A stretch of 64,000 nt of DNA from Doris montereyensis. Lineage: Eukaryota; Mollusca; Gastropoda; Nudibranchia; Dorididae. Below the pieces are notes generated by a model. That model searched no databases. It was not told where the DNA came from and worked only from the letters and a program-made list of their open reading frames with translations. Below are positions 12,407 to 25,462 of the stretch, piece by piece (within the stretch, counting starts at the first letter, position 1; every line of letters begins with the position of its first letter). The translations under genes were made by a program, and so were the position numbers. The DNA lies in NCBI GenBank assembly GCA_037039925.1, contig JAXRKP010001606.1, positions 44,323 through 108,322 on the forward strand, read 5' to 3'.

Positions 12407-13434
12407 ATTATTACAGGTGACTACTAAGATTACCGTTATGACAGCCTATCTAGAACGAAATTATTAATACTACTACTACTACCATTACATGAATCAATTA
12501 CAATGGACACCTTAAGAATGACATAGTGACAATCGATGTTTGAAATAAAATGTATGTGTGACAGCTATCAAAATAAATGAAACTCAACTTTAAACTAAAA
12601 CCAACATGAATCAATTACAATGGACACCTTAGTTAATGACATAGTTCTAGAGCCAGTAAGAAAAAGTAACAGGAAGAAAATAAATCAATGACTCAAAAAG
12701 AAAAAATCAAAATTGGATTAAGGACTGTTGAGTCATGTAAATACATGTAGTTAAATTAAGAATTCCTCGAGCTGACAGTAAGAAGAAGAACAAGAAGAGG
12801 AGAAGAAGAGGAATGACTGAGAAAAGAAAAAGAAGAGAAAGAAGGACTGTTAGTTTGCAAGTCGTTTAATATTCAATTGGATGAAAGGATTGAAATGATT
12901 GAAGTGGGCCATTTACAAGGGGGGAAGAAAAATATTTGAAAGCGTTTAGATATATAGGTTGTTTTTATTTTATTTGAATATACTTCCGTAACGGTATGGA
13001 GAGCAGAAAAACTGAAATATGACTTTTTAATCTACTGAATATAAAATAATGGAGAGCAGATGAAGACTGAAATATGACTCGGTAGAGAGAGAGGGAGAGA
13101 GAGAGAGGAGAGAGAGAATCTGAAGATCTAGACCTAGTGGGTCTGTCTGTCAAAGAAGATAGACGTAAATCGATCTTGATCTAGATATAGATTCTAGATG
13201 TCGATCAAGGGGTCTAGATTATGTATGTAGTAGTAGATCGAGAAAGCTGCTTAGATCTAGTAGAAGTAGGGCCTACATGTATTTTAGAATTATAAATGCT
13301 CCAGGTTTCACAACATTTTCTAAATGCTCCAGTTGCATTAAAAATAAGATCACAGGAAAGGGCTTGATGAGCACTTTGCAATGGTACCAAGTTTATTGAT
13401 ATATCTTTTAAAAGTTAATGTCGTTTAATCACAT
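12407..13434. other. Spacer of the large inverted repeat, no gene
   Basis: AT-rich sequence with two copies of ATGAATCAATTACAATGGACACCTTA-like text (12488 and 12606), showing a local duplication of about 118 bp. A GA tract lies at 13080-13120. Nothing coding was recognised. Confidence 0.5.
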
Positions 13435-13906
13435 TGTGGGGCGGGTTTTGGGAATGCCATTTTTGCCGAAAATGAAGCAAATTTAGTCTATCATACTAGT
13501 GGATAGAGCAGCTCATTTCCGTCATAAATGCGAAATATGATTACATTGCAAATGACAACTCCACTAATAAAGACCAAAACAACTACGTGACGTTTCGGGT
13601 ATAACCTTCGACAGACATCTAGAACAAACGAGAAATATCTGACAGACAGAATCTAGATCATGTTTTTCGCAAATTTATTTTTCAAGTACTACCATATTTC
13701 AGGCACCACACAATGTGATGTCAGAAGAAAAACATAAAGGAGAAAGAAAAAAGACAGTGATGTAAAGTAAAACGTAGAAGAGGGGATGTAGAGTCACCGA
13801 GGGATGTGGAATGTTCCAGATCTAGGAATGAAATAAAAACTATGAAAAATAGGTAAATAATAAAAGGTGAAGAGATAGAGAGAAGGGGAGAGAAATATAT
13901 ATATAT
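13435..13906 (-). repeat. Penelope-associated terminal repeat, copy B
   Basis: Matches copy A in order and strand: GGGAATGCCATTTTTGCCGA, TGACGTTTCGGGTATAACC, AGAAATATCT, CACCACACAATGTGATGTC, and a GA-rich tail ending in a short (TA)n. It abuts the inner end of the right arm at 13907. Confidence 0.75.
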
Positions 13907-14121
13907 ATTATCCCAGTACAGGTACAGTAGTAGTAGTAGTAGCAGTAATAGTAGTAGTAGTAGTATTAGTAGTAGTAGTAGTAGTAGTAGTAGCAGTAAT
14001 AGTAGTAATATAGTAGTAGTAGTAGTAGTAGTAGCAGCAGTAATAGCAGTAGTAGTAGTAGTATTAGTAGAAGTAGTAGTAGTAGCAGTAGTAATAGTAG
14101 TAGTAGTAGTAGTAGTAGTAA

Positions 14122-14164
<43 letters not shown>

Positions 14165-14672
14165 TAGTGGTAGCGGTAGTGGTATTGGTAATAGTATTAC
14201 AGTTGTTCTATCAAATCGCACGCCCCAAACATGCACGATTTGTCATAAAAAAATTCTTTAGGCTTCAGGCTCCACACAAAAGAGTTACCGCCGATCTGTT
14301 TCTGAAACAAGGGCAGATAATTTCGCGCGCTAAACGCAGCTGGTCTTGGCTGTCTCTGCTCTGGTGACCCTGCCCGCCCCTTCCCTTTCCTACTCAGTAG
14401 TTGTCACTTTTATCGACAGAGATCGCACTCCGTATAACACGTATGTCAAACAACGAAAAAGAAGAAAAAGAAGAAGAAGAAGAAGAAGAAGAAGAAGAAG
14501 AAGAAGAAGAAGAAGAAGAAAGAAGAAGAAGAAGAGAAAAGAGGAGGAAGAGGAGGAGAAGAAGAAGAAGAAGAAGAAGAAGAAGAAGAAGAAGAAGAAA
14601 GAAGAAGAAAAAGAATAAGAAGAATAAGAATAAGAATAAGAATAAGAATAAGAATAAGAATAAGAAGAAGAA

Positions 14673-14703
<31 letters not shown>

Positions 14704-15201
14704 AAGAAGAAGAAGAAGAAGAAGAAGAAGAAGAAGAAGAAAGGCACATGTATGATATAGGATATTTGTAAACATTTACTGAAAATTTGAGCCTAACCAG
14801 TTGGTAGAAACAACAGGCACTGGTCGGGTCGTAAGTTTGTTTTCTTTAACATCTACATAGAGAATTTCGGGGATGAAGAAATGTCACTATACGATACGCG
14901 TCTTTCTCTGTTATTTGCCTCTTTTTTTAATATATATAATGTACGAATTGTGAATACTTCTCAGTTGAATCCAATAACAGAAAATTGACGAGTGTATTCA
15001 TGAATGAAGCTTTAAAATATTATATAAATCTTTCTGGCACTGGCAAGGTAAATTCTTCTCAATCTTTTGATCACTGGGCATAACATAATTTGATAGCAAA
15101 GGATTCAACTTTCAGCAGAACTAGAAACACTTCTGTTTTTCTTTTCTTTTTTTTTTTTTCATTTTGGGAACATGGGGGGGGGGGGGGGCGCAAAAAATCA
15201 C
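13907..15201 (-). repeat. Right arm of the 4-kb imperfect inverted repeat
   Basis: Reverse complement of 11203-12406 with indels: TTATCCCAGTACAGGTAC, (TAG)n at 13925-14163, CAGATAATTTCGCGCGC, CTGCCCGCCCCTT, TTTTATCGACAGAGATC, (GAA)n at 14457-14742 interrupted by AAT units, GGTTGG repeats, CAATAACAGAAAATTGACGA, TTTTGATCACTGGGCATAAC, and a G run followed by CGCAAAAAATCAC. The homopurine run of about 290 bp is much longer than its partner. Confidence 0.9.
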
Positions 15202-15639
15202 TTCCTAGTTCCACCATGCTTACTAAAGTTACAGTTACATCCAAATAATAGAAACCGCATTTTTCTATAACTCCGGGTGACCAACTTACACTTCCGGTAA
15301 GGCTGATACTGATAAATATAATATTATTATCTGAAGTGAGCCGGCAAGTAAAGTTTAGCCCGTTTCGGGTATTCCTGATTCCTCAAGATAGGTGATAACT
15401 CTTTTGCGTAGCCACATATTTTCTCAGAATAAAAAATCCTAAAATGTAGGCTAGATCTACATGTGCATTAATCAATGCAATACAGTACAGCAAGCAAAGG
15501 ACATAGACGCATGCAATATATTAATCTTTTTTAAAGACAAGTCAATCAGTAATAAAATGGATTACGTTGAATGTTATTTATTAACAGTAAGCATAATATT
15601 ATCTGATGAAAGAATATCTGAATATGTCTTAAGAAAATA
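15202..15639. other. No gene recognised
   Basis: About 440 bases of unremarkable AT-rich sequence between the inverted repeat and a microsatellite. Confidence 0.45.
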
Positions 15640-15974
<335 letters not shown>

Positions 15975-16164
15975 ACACTATGTACAGTAAAAAAAACAGA
16001 AATGATATTCACTGTGAAAACACAAATTCCTTATCTCTTTTATTCTAGCTATAATAGCTATGCAATATCACAGACAACAAGAAATAAGAAAGAGAAGGCA
16101 CTTTGAAAAACATTCCATGATCATCCGAGTAAACAATGTAAAGTTCTTACAGCTACAATATAAA

Positions 16165-16405
16165 AAAGGCAATGGCAATGGCATGATCCACAAAGCTGAA
16201 TCTTAATGGCATGGTGCACAAAGCTAAATCTTAATGGCATGGTGCACAAAGCTGAATCTTAATGGCATGGTCCACAAAGCTGAATCTTAATGGCATGGTG
16301 CACAAAGCTGAAACTTAATGGCATGGTCCACAAAGCTGAATCTTAATGGCATGGTCCTTAACAAAGCTGAATCTTATCCTAGTAAGCTGAATCTTATCCT
16401 AGTAA
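16165..16405. repeat. 28-bp tandem repeat, about 8 copies
   Basis: Units of AATGGCATGGTGCACAAAGC plus TGAATCTT. The last copies shorten to AAGCTGAATCTTATCCTAGT. Confidence 0.9.
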
Positions 16406-16469
16406 GAAGGCAGAAGTGAACAAGGTGATAACACATCACGTCTTTGGGGCTGAATTGTTAAATTTCGTT

Positions 16470-16800
16470 TTTACTCACATTCACAACTAAGGTGATATCT
16501 GAGGTTTCGGCAGGATTTTAATTTTGCCCGCACTGCCCTGTAAACAGCACGGGAATCTTTAAACGTGCACAGAGTGTTGTGATCTGCATATGGGACCTCC
16601 TTTTTCAATCGTCTGTTTGTGATGGGACTAGGTGTCGACCAACCTTCTTCCTGGACAGGGAAAGGGATGGGGAGGGGGTATTTAAACTTAAACAAAGCTC
16701 CAGAAAGTTTTTTAACCGCGGGGCTTGAATCCACCACCTTATACTTTTAATTCAAAGGTTGACATCTTGCCTCCGGACTACCGAGTCCGCAATGACGATA
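16470..16800. repeat. Dispersed repeat family R1, copy 1 (copy 2 at 32285-32525)
   Basis: Shares ordered blocks with 32285-32525: GGTGAT.T...GTTT.GGCAG, TTTTGCCC, CTGTAAACAGC, GGGA.CTT.AA.GTGCAC, GACCTC.TTTTT, CTGGA.CAGG, and an A-rich block followed by AAAGG..GACATCTTGCC. No coding potential; possibly a SINE or MITE body. The family is unknown to me. Confidence 0.65.
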
Positions 16801-16825
16801 AGAAAGGAGAAATGAAAAACAGGGA

Positions 16826-17106
16826 GGACGCATCACCTCTTGGACAGACCGCTAGTCTGCCGACTCATTTTCATTTCCCCAACTAGTCATACAATCACCT
16901 CTTGGACAGACTGCTAGTCTGCCGACTCATTTTTCATTTCCCCAACTAGTCATACACCTGTATAGAAGAAATGGGGAAATGTCTGTCATTAGGTGTCTTT
17001 CCCAAAGAACACAACATCAGACCTAGAAATAGTAGCAATAGCAGTGATGTGATTCAAACTCAGGAACTCACACAATCCCAAGTCCGATAGCCTGACAACT
17101 TGGCCA
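16826..17106 (-). mobile_element. tRNA-derived SINE, degraded copy (minus strand)
   Basis: The reverse complement starts with a tRNA-like head (TGTGGCCAAGTTGTCAGGC...GAGTTTGAATCAC), then the body text seen in the cleaner copy at 34927 (GTTGTGTTCTTTGGGAAAGACAC, TTTCCCCA, CTAGTCT). The distal 65 bp (CACCTCTTGGACAGACYGC...) is duplicated in tandem at 16828-16957. Confidence 0.65.
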
Positions 17107-17890
17107 CAGAAACTGAGAAATATCACCTTGTTCCTCCAAGGGTTCCCTAACTGGGAAATATCACCTTGTTCCTCCAAGGGTTCCCTAACTGGGAAATATC
17201 ACCTTGTTCCTCCAAGGGTTCCCTAACTCACAACTGGGAAATATCACCTTGTTCCTTCAAGGGTTCCCTAACTGGGAAATATCACCTTGTTCCTCCAGGG
17301 GTTCCCTAACTGAGAAATATCACCCTGTTCCTCCAATGGTTCCCTAACTGGGATTGGGAAATATCACCTTGTTCCTCCAAGAGTTCCATAACTGGCAAAT
17401 ATCACCTTGTTCCTCCAGGGGTTCCCTAAGTGAGAAATATCACCTTGTTCCTCAAAGGGTTCCCTAACTGGGAAATATCACCTTGTTCCTCCAAGGGTTC
17501 CATAACTGGGAAATATCACCTTGTTCCTCCAAGGGTTCCCTAAGTGAGAAATATCACCTTGTTCCTCAAAGGGTTCCCTAACTGGGAAATATCACCTTGT
17601 TCCTCCAAGGGTTCCCTAACTGGGAAATATCACCTTGTTCTTCAAAGGGTTCCCTAACTGAGAAATATCATCTTGTTCCTCCAAAGGTTCTCTAACTGGG
17701 AAATATAATCTTGTTTCTCAAGGGTTCCCTAACTGGGAAATATCACCTTGTTACTCCAGGGGTTCCCTAACTGGGAAATATCACCTTGTTCCTTCAGGGA
17801 TTCCCTAACTGGGAAATATCACCTTGTTCCTCCAGGGGTTCCCTAACTGCGACATATCACCTTGTTCCTCCAGGGATTCCCTAACTGGGG
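17107..17890. repeat. 38-bp minisatellite, about 20 copies
   Basis: Head-to-tail units with core GGGAAATATCACCTTGTTCC followed by TCCAAGGGTTCCCTAACT. Single-base variants and occasional small inserts occur. The first unit grows out of the flanking SINE sequence (AACTGAGAAATATCACC). Confidence 0.93.
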
Positions 17891-18147
17891 TACATGAAAG
17901 GATATATGAATCTGATCTCAAACCATTGCGACAAGTTTATAACAGTATTTATTGACAATACGGTATATCCTGTCGTACTCGCATACACTTAAAGTTTTTA
18001 AATTATTATAATCACACACACTCAACATTTTATATTATTATAACAGTTTATCTGTTGTTATCATTATAATTATAATATCAAATGTTTCAATATTAAGTGG
18101 TCATTTTCAAATGCTTATAAAATCTCTTATATGCTATCAATGTAGAT

Positions 18148-18150
<3 letters not shown>

Positions 18151-18219
<69 letters not shown>

Positions 18220-18232
18220 CTCTCTCTATATA
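18151..18232. repeat. (TA)n microsatellite
   Basis: About 65 bases of TA followed by TCTCTCTCTATATAT. Confidence 0.95.
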
Positions 18233-18447
18233 TATTATCATAAGAAAAAGGTGGCTTTATAGTTTATACTTGGTATTGGGCGCCGCACTGTGGTGACCAC
18301 ATTCGCATCGATCTCTTACTTTTCTCATTTGTACGCGCATATCAATACATTGTTGTGATTCAAATTCTTTGCGCTTGAAGTTCAAAGGGTTGAAAACAAT
18401 TTTATTATTTCATATTCTATTTTATTCGCTTGTTTTAGCTGTAAATT

Positions 18448-20780
18448 ATGAAAATAATGCCAATTATAATGGTATCATTCGTTACTCCTCGGCCATTCTC
18501 CATGCCCTTCGACCCGACCCATCAAAACCGCTCACCGGCTCGGCGTGTTTCACGGACACATATAATAACTCACGACCGAAGAAGAGGAAGAGGGGACGGA
18601 GAGGTGGCGTCAAAGTTCAGACTCGGAGACGATCTTTTCGTCGATATTTGCCAACAATAGTCACGGGCAATGCAAGATCCTTAAATAATAAAATTGACGA
18701 ACTTGAATTATTGGCAAGACACCGCTTCGAATACAAAGAGTGTTGTGTCATGTGTATTTCAGAAACCTGGTTTGACCCATGCACACCAGACAGTACTGTA
18801 TCAATAAACGGATTCACCCCTTTTTGCCATCATTTCACCTACATGTCAGCCATTCGATACGGGGTGAAAAAACTATTGATCTATGCTACTCAAACATCAA
18901 AAATGGCTACAAAAGCATTCAATTATAACCATTAAGTAGATCAGACCATAATATGAGCCATCTCATGACAAAGTATAAGCCAACGCTGAAAAGAACGAAA
19001 GTAAAGAAAGAAACCTTTTTGTTCAGACCTTCAATGAAGAGTTTCGAAAAATTTCAAGACTGTTTCGATAACACTGACTGGAGTACTTTCGAGGAGGCAT
19101 GTTGGGACATTCATGAACTCACTGATACCGTTAGTAATTACATTCTGTTCTGTTCTGAAAACGTCGCGGTAACAAAAACAATTACTCACTATCCACATGA
19201 CAAATGATGACGTGCAATCTACGATCGATCCTTAAAGAAAAACACGGCACCTTCAAAAGAAAAGACATCCCTATGATCAAAGAAACAAGTAAGAAGCTAA
19301 GAAGAGGAATAAGCAAAAGTAAACAAAAATATAGATGTAAGGTAGAAAAATTCCCGGGATACTTGAAAGGGACTTGCTTTCTGAAGATGAAGACATGATA
19401 ATACCACAAGATGCAGTCCGTCGACAGTTCGCCACCATATCAACCAAAAAGGCATGTGGCCCTGATGGCTTAAAAGGTATTGTTTTGATCAAGTGCTTTC
19501 AACAGCTTTCATGAATTTTTACAAAAATCTTTAATCTGTCCGTCGATTCTCACACAATTCCGCATGTGTGGAAATGTTCTGAGCTGATTCCCGTTCCGAA
19601 AAAATAAATAAATGGCAAGTGATGAATGACTTAAGACCTGTAGCACTTACGTCATTTGTTATGAAATGTCTAGAAAGAATAATGTTAGGCACTCTAAAAG
19701 AATGCACAGTAACATTTCTTGATCCATTTCAATTTGCCTACAGATCAAACAGAGGAGTTCATGGTGCTATTTTGTTATTCTTAGATAATATTTATTTACT
19801 TTTGGACTCACCAAAGTGCTATTGTAGAGTCTTATTCGTTGATTTCTCTTCGGCATTCAACACGATCCAACCTCATATCTTCATAGAAAAATTGCAAGAC
19901 ATGTCTATAAGTAACATGACTATCCTATGGATCTTAGATTTTCTAACACAACGCACTCAATATGTTAAAGTAAACAAGACAACATCAGACACCATGATTA
20001 CAAACACTCCTCAAGGATGCGTACTTTCACCAGTGCTGTTTACTTTATCAAATACACTAACGACTGTAGAATAAATAGAATAAAAGTGAAATTGATTAAA
20101 TTTGCCGATGACTCTACGATCCAAGGCCTTATTGAGTCATCAGACCAAGATTACAAAGATCAAATTGATTACTTGATTAATTGGTGTGAAGCTCATCATT
20201 TATCTCTGAATGTAAATAAGACAAAAAGAACTTATAATTGACTTCAGACGCAACAAAGAAGCAATTACTCCAATATCAATAAAAGGAGAAGTAGAAATAG
20301 TTAGAGGCTATAAATATTTGGGAATACACATCAATGATAAATTGACATGTCAGATCACTCTACCTCAATATTCAAAACAGCAAATCAACGTCTACACTTT
20401 ATGAGGAAACTCAATAGCTTAAACATCTATAACAAACTCCTTACACTATTTTATCAAACAATAATTGAGAGTACACTATCTTGGTGCATTACAGCATGGG
20501 GTGGCAATCTAAAAAAAGTAATGAAAAAAGATTGGATTGTGTTGTGCGTGCCGGAGAGCGAGAGAGACTCACACATACACTTACACACCCGCACACACAA
20601 GAAAAGATTACTTAACAAATTGGTAGTTGAGGTCATTCTTATAATATCATATTTATACTATATCTATATCTTTAAGCTCATACACATTCTCAGTTTTTGC
20701 AAAACAAATTTTTTTAGAAATATTTACCATGATTTACTGTGATATGTATTCCTCTTTTTCGTCATATATATTCATATTAA
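18448..20780 (+). pseudogene. CR1/L2 (Rex1-like) LINE, degraded; 5' and coding part
   Basis: In order: a basic stretch RPKKRKRGRRGG (about 18571), the start of an APE-type endonuclease (TGNARSLNNKIDELE, ISETWFDP; 18660-18800), then a gap where most of the nuclease is lost. Next come a connector (TDWSTFEEA...DTVSNYI, 19075-19150) and reverse transcriptase: DDLRPVALTSFVMKCLERI, QFAYRSNRG, VDFSSAFNTI, TPQGCVLSP, FADDSTIQGL, WCEAHHLSLNVNKTK (19620-20220). A C-terminal piece is at 20347-20530. Frames change several times. The 3' untranslated part is split by the Gypsy insertion at 20776 and resumes at 25468. Confidence 0.85.
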
Positions 20781-21006
20781 TGTGATGTATGGAATATTTA
20801 GTGTCTATGGACACCCTGTCATGTAATTATAGTAGTAAGATCATGTCCCCTATAAGAGTGTATGGAATATCTATGTATAATATAATCTTCACTTCCTGTG
20901 CTCATGCCTTGTTTCCTGTTTCCTGTCAGTATGAACACAAATGAATAAAATGGCTAACAGTTGAAACCACAATGCTCTTTGTCCAATCTGTTACTGTTAT
21001 GTTATA
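20781..21006 (+). repeat. 5' LTR of the Gypsy element
   Basis: 226 bp, starting TGTGATGTATGG and ending GTTACTGTTATGTTATA. It contains AATAAA at 20944-20949, a candidate polyadenylation signal for the transcript. The ends are TG...TA rather than the usual TG...CA. Confidence 0.92.
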
Positions 21007-21007
21007 T

Positions 21008-21020
21008 TGGCGACGAGGAT
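21008..21020 (+). promoter_or_regulatory. Primer-binding site, probably tRNA-Ser(GCU)
   Basis: TGGCGACGAGGAT lies one base after the LTR. It is complementary to a tRNA 3' end ...ATCCTCGTCGCCA, the acceptor end I recall for animal serine tRNA(GCU). Confidence 0.7.
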
Positions 21021-21109
21021 TAAACATCTGAACTTAAATAGTTTTTAAAAAAGGAGCTTTAACAGCTAGAGCATATTATTTCTATGCTAGTATTTTCTTT
21101 TCCACAAAC

Positions 21110-22154
21110 ATGAGTTTGATTGGGACTATTGGTGAGTTCATAGATGGATCATCCATCCATGATTACTTGGACCAACTGGCCTTCTACTTTGAAGCCAATG
21201 ATGTAGAAGGCCGACAATAAGAAGAGAGCCATTCTCCTTACTGTGATTGGACAGAAGAGCTTTAGGCTATTGAAGGACCTGTGTCAACCTGCTACTCCTA
21301 GATCAAAATCTTTTGATGAGCTGGCTGACCTTTTGAGAAATTTCCATGCACCGCCACCGCCGAAGTTCCTTCCAAGAGCAAGATTTGACCAACGAATTCG
21401 GAAACCAAGTGAGTCAATTCAATCTTACGTGGCCGAACTACAGAGCATTGCCGAGTACTGTCAATTCGGAGACACACTCAACGACCGTCTCTGCGAGAAA
21501 TTCGTGACCGGCATCAACAATGAGCCTATCCAGAGGAAACTGCTTTTCGAGCGAGACCTCACAATCGCTAAAGCAATTGAGATTGCGCTCGCACACCAAC
21601 AAACGGCAGAAGGAGCTCAACAGCTGTCTGCTAGCGCCACTCTCCCATCACATGACTTACATTTCAACAGGTCTAGATCGGCTGCGCAACAGCAACATCA
21701 CCACTCCAAAATTTCGTCGGTTCCTGCTCAAAAATCCACTCAAAAATGTTATCGTTGTGGGGGTCCTCATCAACATTCTAAATGCAAATTTAAGAATGAG
21801 AAGTGTTTTTCGTGCTCTAAAGTAGGCCATATTGGAAAAATGTGTAGATCTACGTCTTCTTCTTCATTTGGGAGGAAGTTGGATAAGCCAGCAAACTTCA
21901 AGCAGAAATTTCATAATCACTGTCTCACGGACAACCCCACTCATTCGTCTGCAGTCACACATAGTTCAACAGAAACTGAGTATGAGCTGTTTGCTTTTGA
22001 TTCTTACAACAAGCCGCTGTTTGTGAATACTACAGTTGACAACCGTGACATCCAATTCCAACTTGACACTGGATCTAGTCTCACAGTGATGACGAAGGAC
22101 TTTTCAATTCGATCTTCGGAGCAGTTCCACTTTGTAAGTCTAACAAAACGATGA
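21110..22154 (+). pseudogene. Gypsy gag with protease start (one frameshift)
   Basis: The ATG at 21110 opens MSLIGTIGEFIDG. An extra G near 21208 shifts the frame, after which 21243-22154 stays open. The capsid region has RFDQRIRKPSESIQSYVAEL and FVTGI. Two CCHC knuckles follow: CYRCGGPHQHSKC (atypical spacing, typical of Mag-like elements) and CFSCSKVGHIGKMC (canonical). The frame then runs into an aspartic protease with the active-site motif FQLDTGSSLTVM. Gag packages element RNA and the protease cleaves the polyprotein. Confidence 0.85.
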
Positions 22155-22187
22155 ACACTTATACCGGTGAATCAGTGCCAATAGTGG

Positions 22188-25119
22188 GTGAAAAATCTGT
22201 GGATGTTCAATACGGTGACCAAAAGACTCAATTTACCATTGATGGTGGTGAATGGTAAAGGGCCGCCACTCATGGGAAGAAATTGGCTTGCATCTCTCAA
22301 ACTTGACTGGCATGACCTTTTTCATTCATCATATTCTTCTAATGACAAAGGTGCTGAACTGTCTACCATGTTAGATCAGCGTTACAGTGATGTTTTTCAT
22401 TCTTCGGGTCAGTTACGCAATTTTGAAGCCAAAATTCACCTAAAGCCAGAGACTCGTCCGATTTTCAAGAAAGCCAGACAACCGCCCTATGCGCTGCGTG
22501 AAAGTATAGAAACAGAACTGACACGTCTTCAAAAAGAGGGCATCATCAAGCCCGTAGAATTTTCGGACTGGGCCACACCTATAGTACCGGTTCTAAAGAA
22601 ATCAGGTGCAGTCCGCATATGTGGTGATTATAAGTCGACGATCAACAATTCCTCAGAATGCGACAGCCACCCAATACCAAGAATTGAGGATCTGGCGCAA
22701 CAACTGGCTGGAGGGCAAAAGTTCACGAAAATGGACTTTACCAACGCTTATACCCAACTACAACTGGATGAAGCATCTAGGAAACTAACCACAATAAATA
22801 CACATAAAGGTCTATTCCAGTATCAACGCCTTTTGCTTTGGGATCTCATCTGCGCCTGGGATATTTCAGCGTGCCATGGAGGGCACTTTTCAGCATATTC
22901 CGATGACTGTCATTTATTTTGATGACCTCTTGTCACGGGAAAAGACGACAATGACCACAGGAGGAATCTACAACAAGTCTTGGATACCTGCCGAGACAAA
23001 GGATTAGCCGTCAACCGTGAGAAATGTGAATTCATGCGGGAGGAAGTCACATTTCTGGGCCACATGCTCAGTAAAGATGGATTACGTCCCTTAGAAGATA
23101 CCGTCACAGCTATCATTGAGGCACCAAATCCTCAAAACATCAACGAGCTTCGTTCATATCTGGGTCTTATCAACCATTATTCAAGTTCATGGAAGGAAGT
23201 GCCAGCGTTCTTGCTCCTTGTACGACCTTCTTCACAAAAAACATCCGATGGTGTTGGGGCAAACCTCGGGAAGAAGCCTTCCTGAAATCAAAGATCTTCT
23301 TTCGTCGAAAAGTTCTTTCACATTTCGATCCACAAAGGCCCATTGTGTTAACATGTGATGCTTCCCCCGTGGGAGTAGGTGCCGTGCTTAGCCAAATCGA
23401 TGAAATGGGCAATGAACGACCAGTTCATTATGCGAGTAGATCCCTGTCAACTGCCGAAAAGAAGTATTCGCAGATTGATAAAGAAGCACTTAGTATCATT
23501 TATGGTGTTAAAAAATTTCATAAATATATTTTGTGCCAACGAATCAAGATCATCACTGATCACAAACCCCCTTCTTGGCGTCCTCGGCGAAGGAAGGCTA
23601 TTCAGAGCATGCATCGGCTAGAGTCCAACGCTGGGCTCTCACTCTTTCTGCGTATTCATACTCACTGGAGTATCGTCCTGGTCATCTAAACAACGCAGAC
23701 GCATTCAGCCGCCTTCCCCTCCAACTGCAGTCAACGACTCCGTTGATAACAGTCTGCAGAAGTCGATGCACTTTTCAGTTTCATCGAAAATGTCCCTTAT
23801 CGTCAGAGGATATCGCTCTTGCAACGAAGCAAGACCCACTTCTTCAACGTGTTATTCGCTTCTCAATTCATGGATGGCCGGATAAGTGCCATGATGTATC
23901 TCTCCGTTCATTTTTATGTCGCAAAAATGAATTCAGTGTGGAAAATAATTGCCTCTTGTGGGGTACTCGTGTTGTTATTCCGGAATCTTTTCGTTCCAAA
24001 GTGTTAGATATAATCCACGATACCCATGTCGGCATCAGCGCGGATGAAGGCAATCACGATCGTGGGTATGGTGGCCGAACATCGATGCGGACATTGAGAG
24101 GGCTGTCAAAGTCTGTCATAGTTGCCAGAGTCACAGGAACGAACCAACCAAAGCCCCATTACTTCCATGGGAATGCCGACAGAGCCTTGGGACAGAATTC
24201 ATTGTGACTTTGCGGACCATTTTTAGGAAAGATGTTCTTGATTGTCGCTGACTCACATTCAAAATGGTTGGGAAATTAAAATCATGAACAAGATCACTGC
24301 TTCGGATACAATCCTAGAACTGCGAGACATATTTTCCACAATGGGACTACCTAAGACTCTTGTTACTGATAATGGTCCTACTTGGATAAGTCATGAGTTT
24401 TCAAATTTTATGTTATTTAATGGCATTAAACATGTAACTGTTTCTCCATATCATCCTTCCTCGAACGGACTTGCGGAACAGGCAGTCCAAACGTTCAAAC
24501 AGGCGATGGTCAAACTGACAACTGGTTGTCTTCAAGAGAAAGTTTGTCGATTTTTGACAAAATATCGAACAACACCGCACTCGACTACTGGGTTATCCCC
24601 TTCCGAACTCATGTTTGGTCGGAAAACCCGAACTCATCTTGACCTCTTACACCCTTCTCTAAATGCAAAAAGTTATTGATAAGCAGTTAGCTCAGAAAAG
24701 AAATTTTGACAAAAATACTTGTGAACGTGAGATGGGTGTGAATGATGCAGTGTTTGTGAGAAACTATGATAGGAATAATAAAGATAAATGGTCCACAGGT
24801 ATCATAACCCAGCAAACGGGTCCTGTCTCTTTTCATGTTCAGTCTGAGGGGAAAAGTTGTCCGCAGACACAAGAATCAATTGCGTGAAACTTCAGTTGAT
24901 GTGGTGGCCAGCCCATCCCCTCAATCTCAACAATCGTTGGTTCGAACTACCCCTCTGCAACCTATTGGTTTTAATTTGGATAGAGGAGGAGAGAGAGGGA
25001 GAATATTCTCCACATTACACCTGAACAAGTACCTGCTGACGCAGCAGTCTGTAATACCCCCTCATGGGCCTAGAAGATCTTTAAGGCATACTAAGGCACC
25101 TGAGAAGCTTGATTTATAA
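22188..25119 (+). pseudogene. Gypsy pol: RT, RNase H, integrase (several frameshifts)
   Basis: RT starts in frame at 22188 with ELTRLQKEGIIKPV, SDWATPIVPV, VRICGDYKSTIN and FTKMDFTNAYTQLQL. One-base shifts occur near 22845 and near the catalytic YFDD at 22915-22926, then REKCEFMREEVTFLGHML follows. RNase H has LTCDASPVGVGAVL and YSQIDKEALSIIYGVKKF (23189-23690). Integrase has a zinc-binding remnant near 24020, VTDNGPTW at about 24358 and SNGLAEQAV at about 24460, consistent with DD35E. The end of pol (24663-25119) carries a GPVSFHV segment and a basic tail. At least seven frame changes are needed, mostly single bases, several at short homopolymers. Confidence 0.85.
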
Positions 25120-25236
25120 CTTGCCAAACTTTTGGAGTTTATTGTACAAGTACACAAGAATGCACATGTGTATTAATTAATTTTCATTTACGTTATTCTC
25201 GTTGGGTTAGTTTATCATTAACTGGGGCATGAGGAA

Positions 25237-25462
25237 TGTGATGTATGGAATATTTAGTGTCTATGGACACCCTGTCATGTAATTATAGTAGTAAGATCAT
25301 GTCCCCTATAAGAGTGTATGGAATATCTATGTATAATATAATCTTCACTTCCTGTGCTCATGCCTTGTTTCCTGTTTCCTGTCAGTATGAACACAAATGA
25401 ATAAAATGGCTAACAGTTGAAACCACAATGCTCTTTGTCCAATCTGTTACTGTTATGTTATA
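25237..25462 (+). repeat. 3' LTR of the Gypsy element
   Basis: 226 bp, identical by eye to the 5' LTR, preceded by a purine-rich tract and followed by ATTAA. Confidence 0.92.

Noticed and set aside
14346..14775. Glu/Lys/Arg-rich and poly-Ser/Leu/Phe frames
   Set aside because: Triplet microsatellite translated in all frames.
11203..15201. Inverted repeat as a sequencing-adapter read-through artefact
   Set aside because: The arms differ by many substitutions and repeat-length changes and have a 1.5-kb unique spacer, unlike a simple missed-adapter palindrome; read spanning would still be a useful test.
17107..17890. Regular direct repeats suggesting CRISPR
   Set aside because: Units are contiguous with no unique spacers, in clearly eukaryotic DNA.
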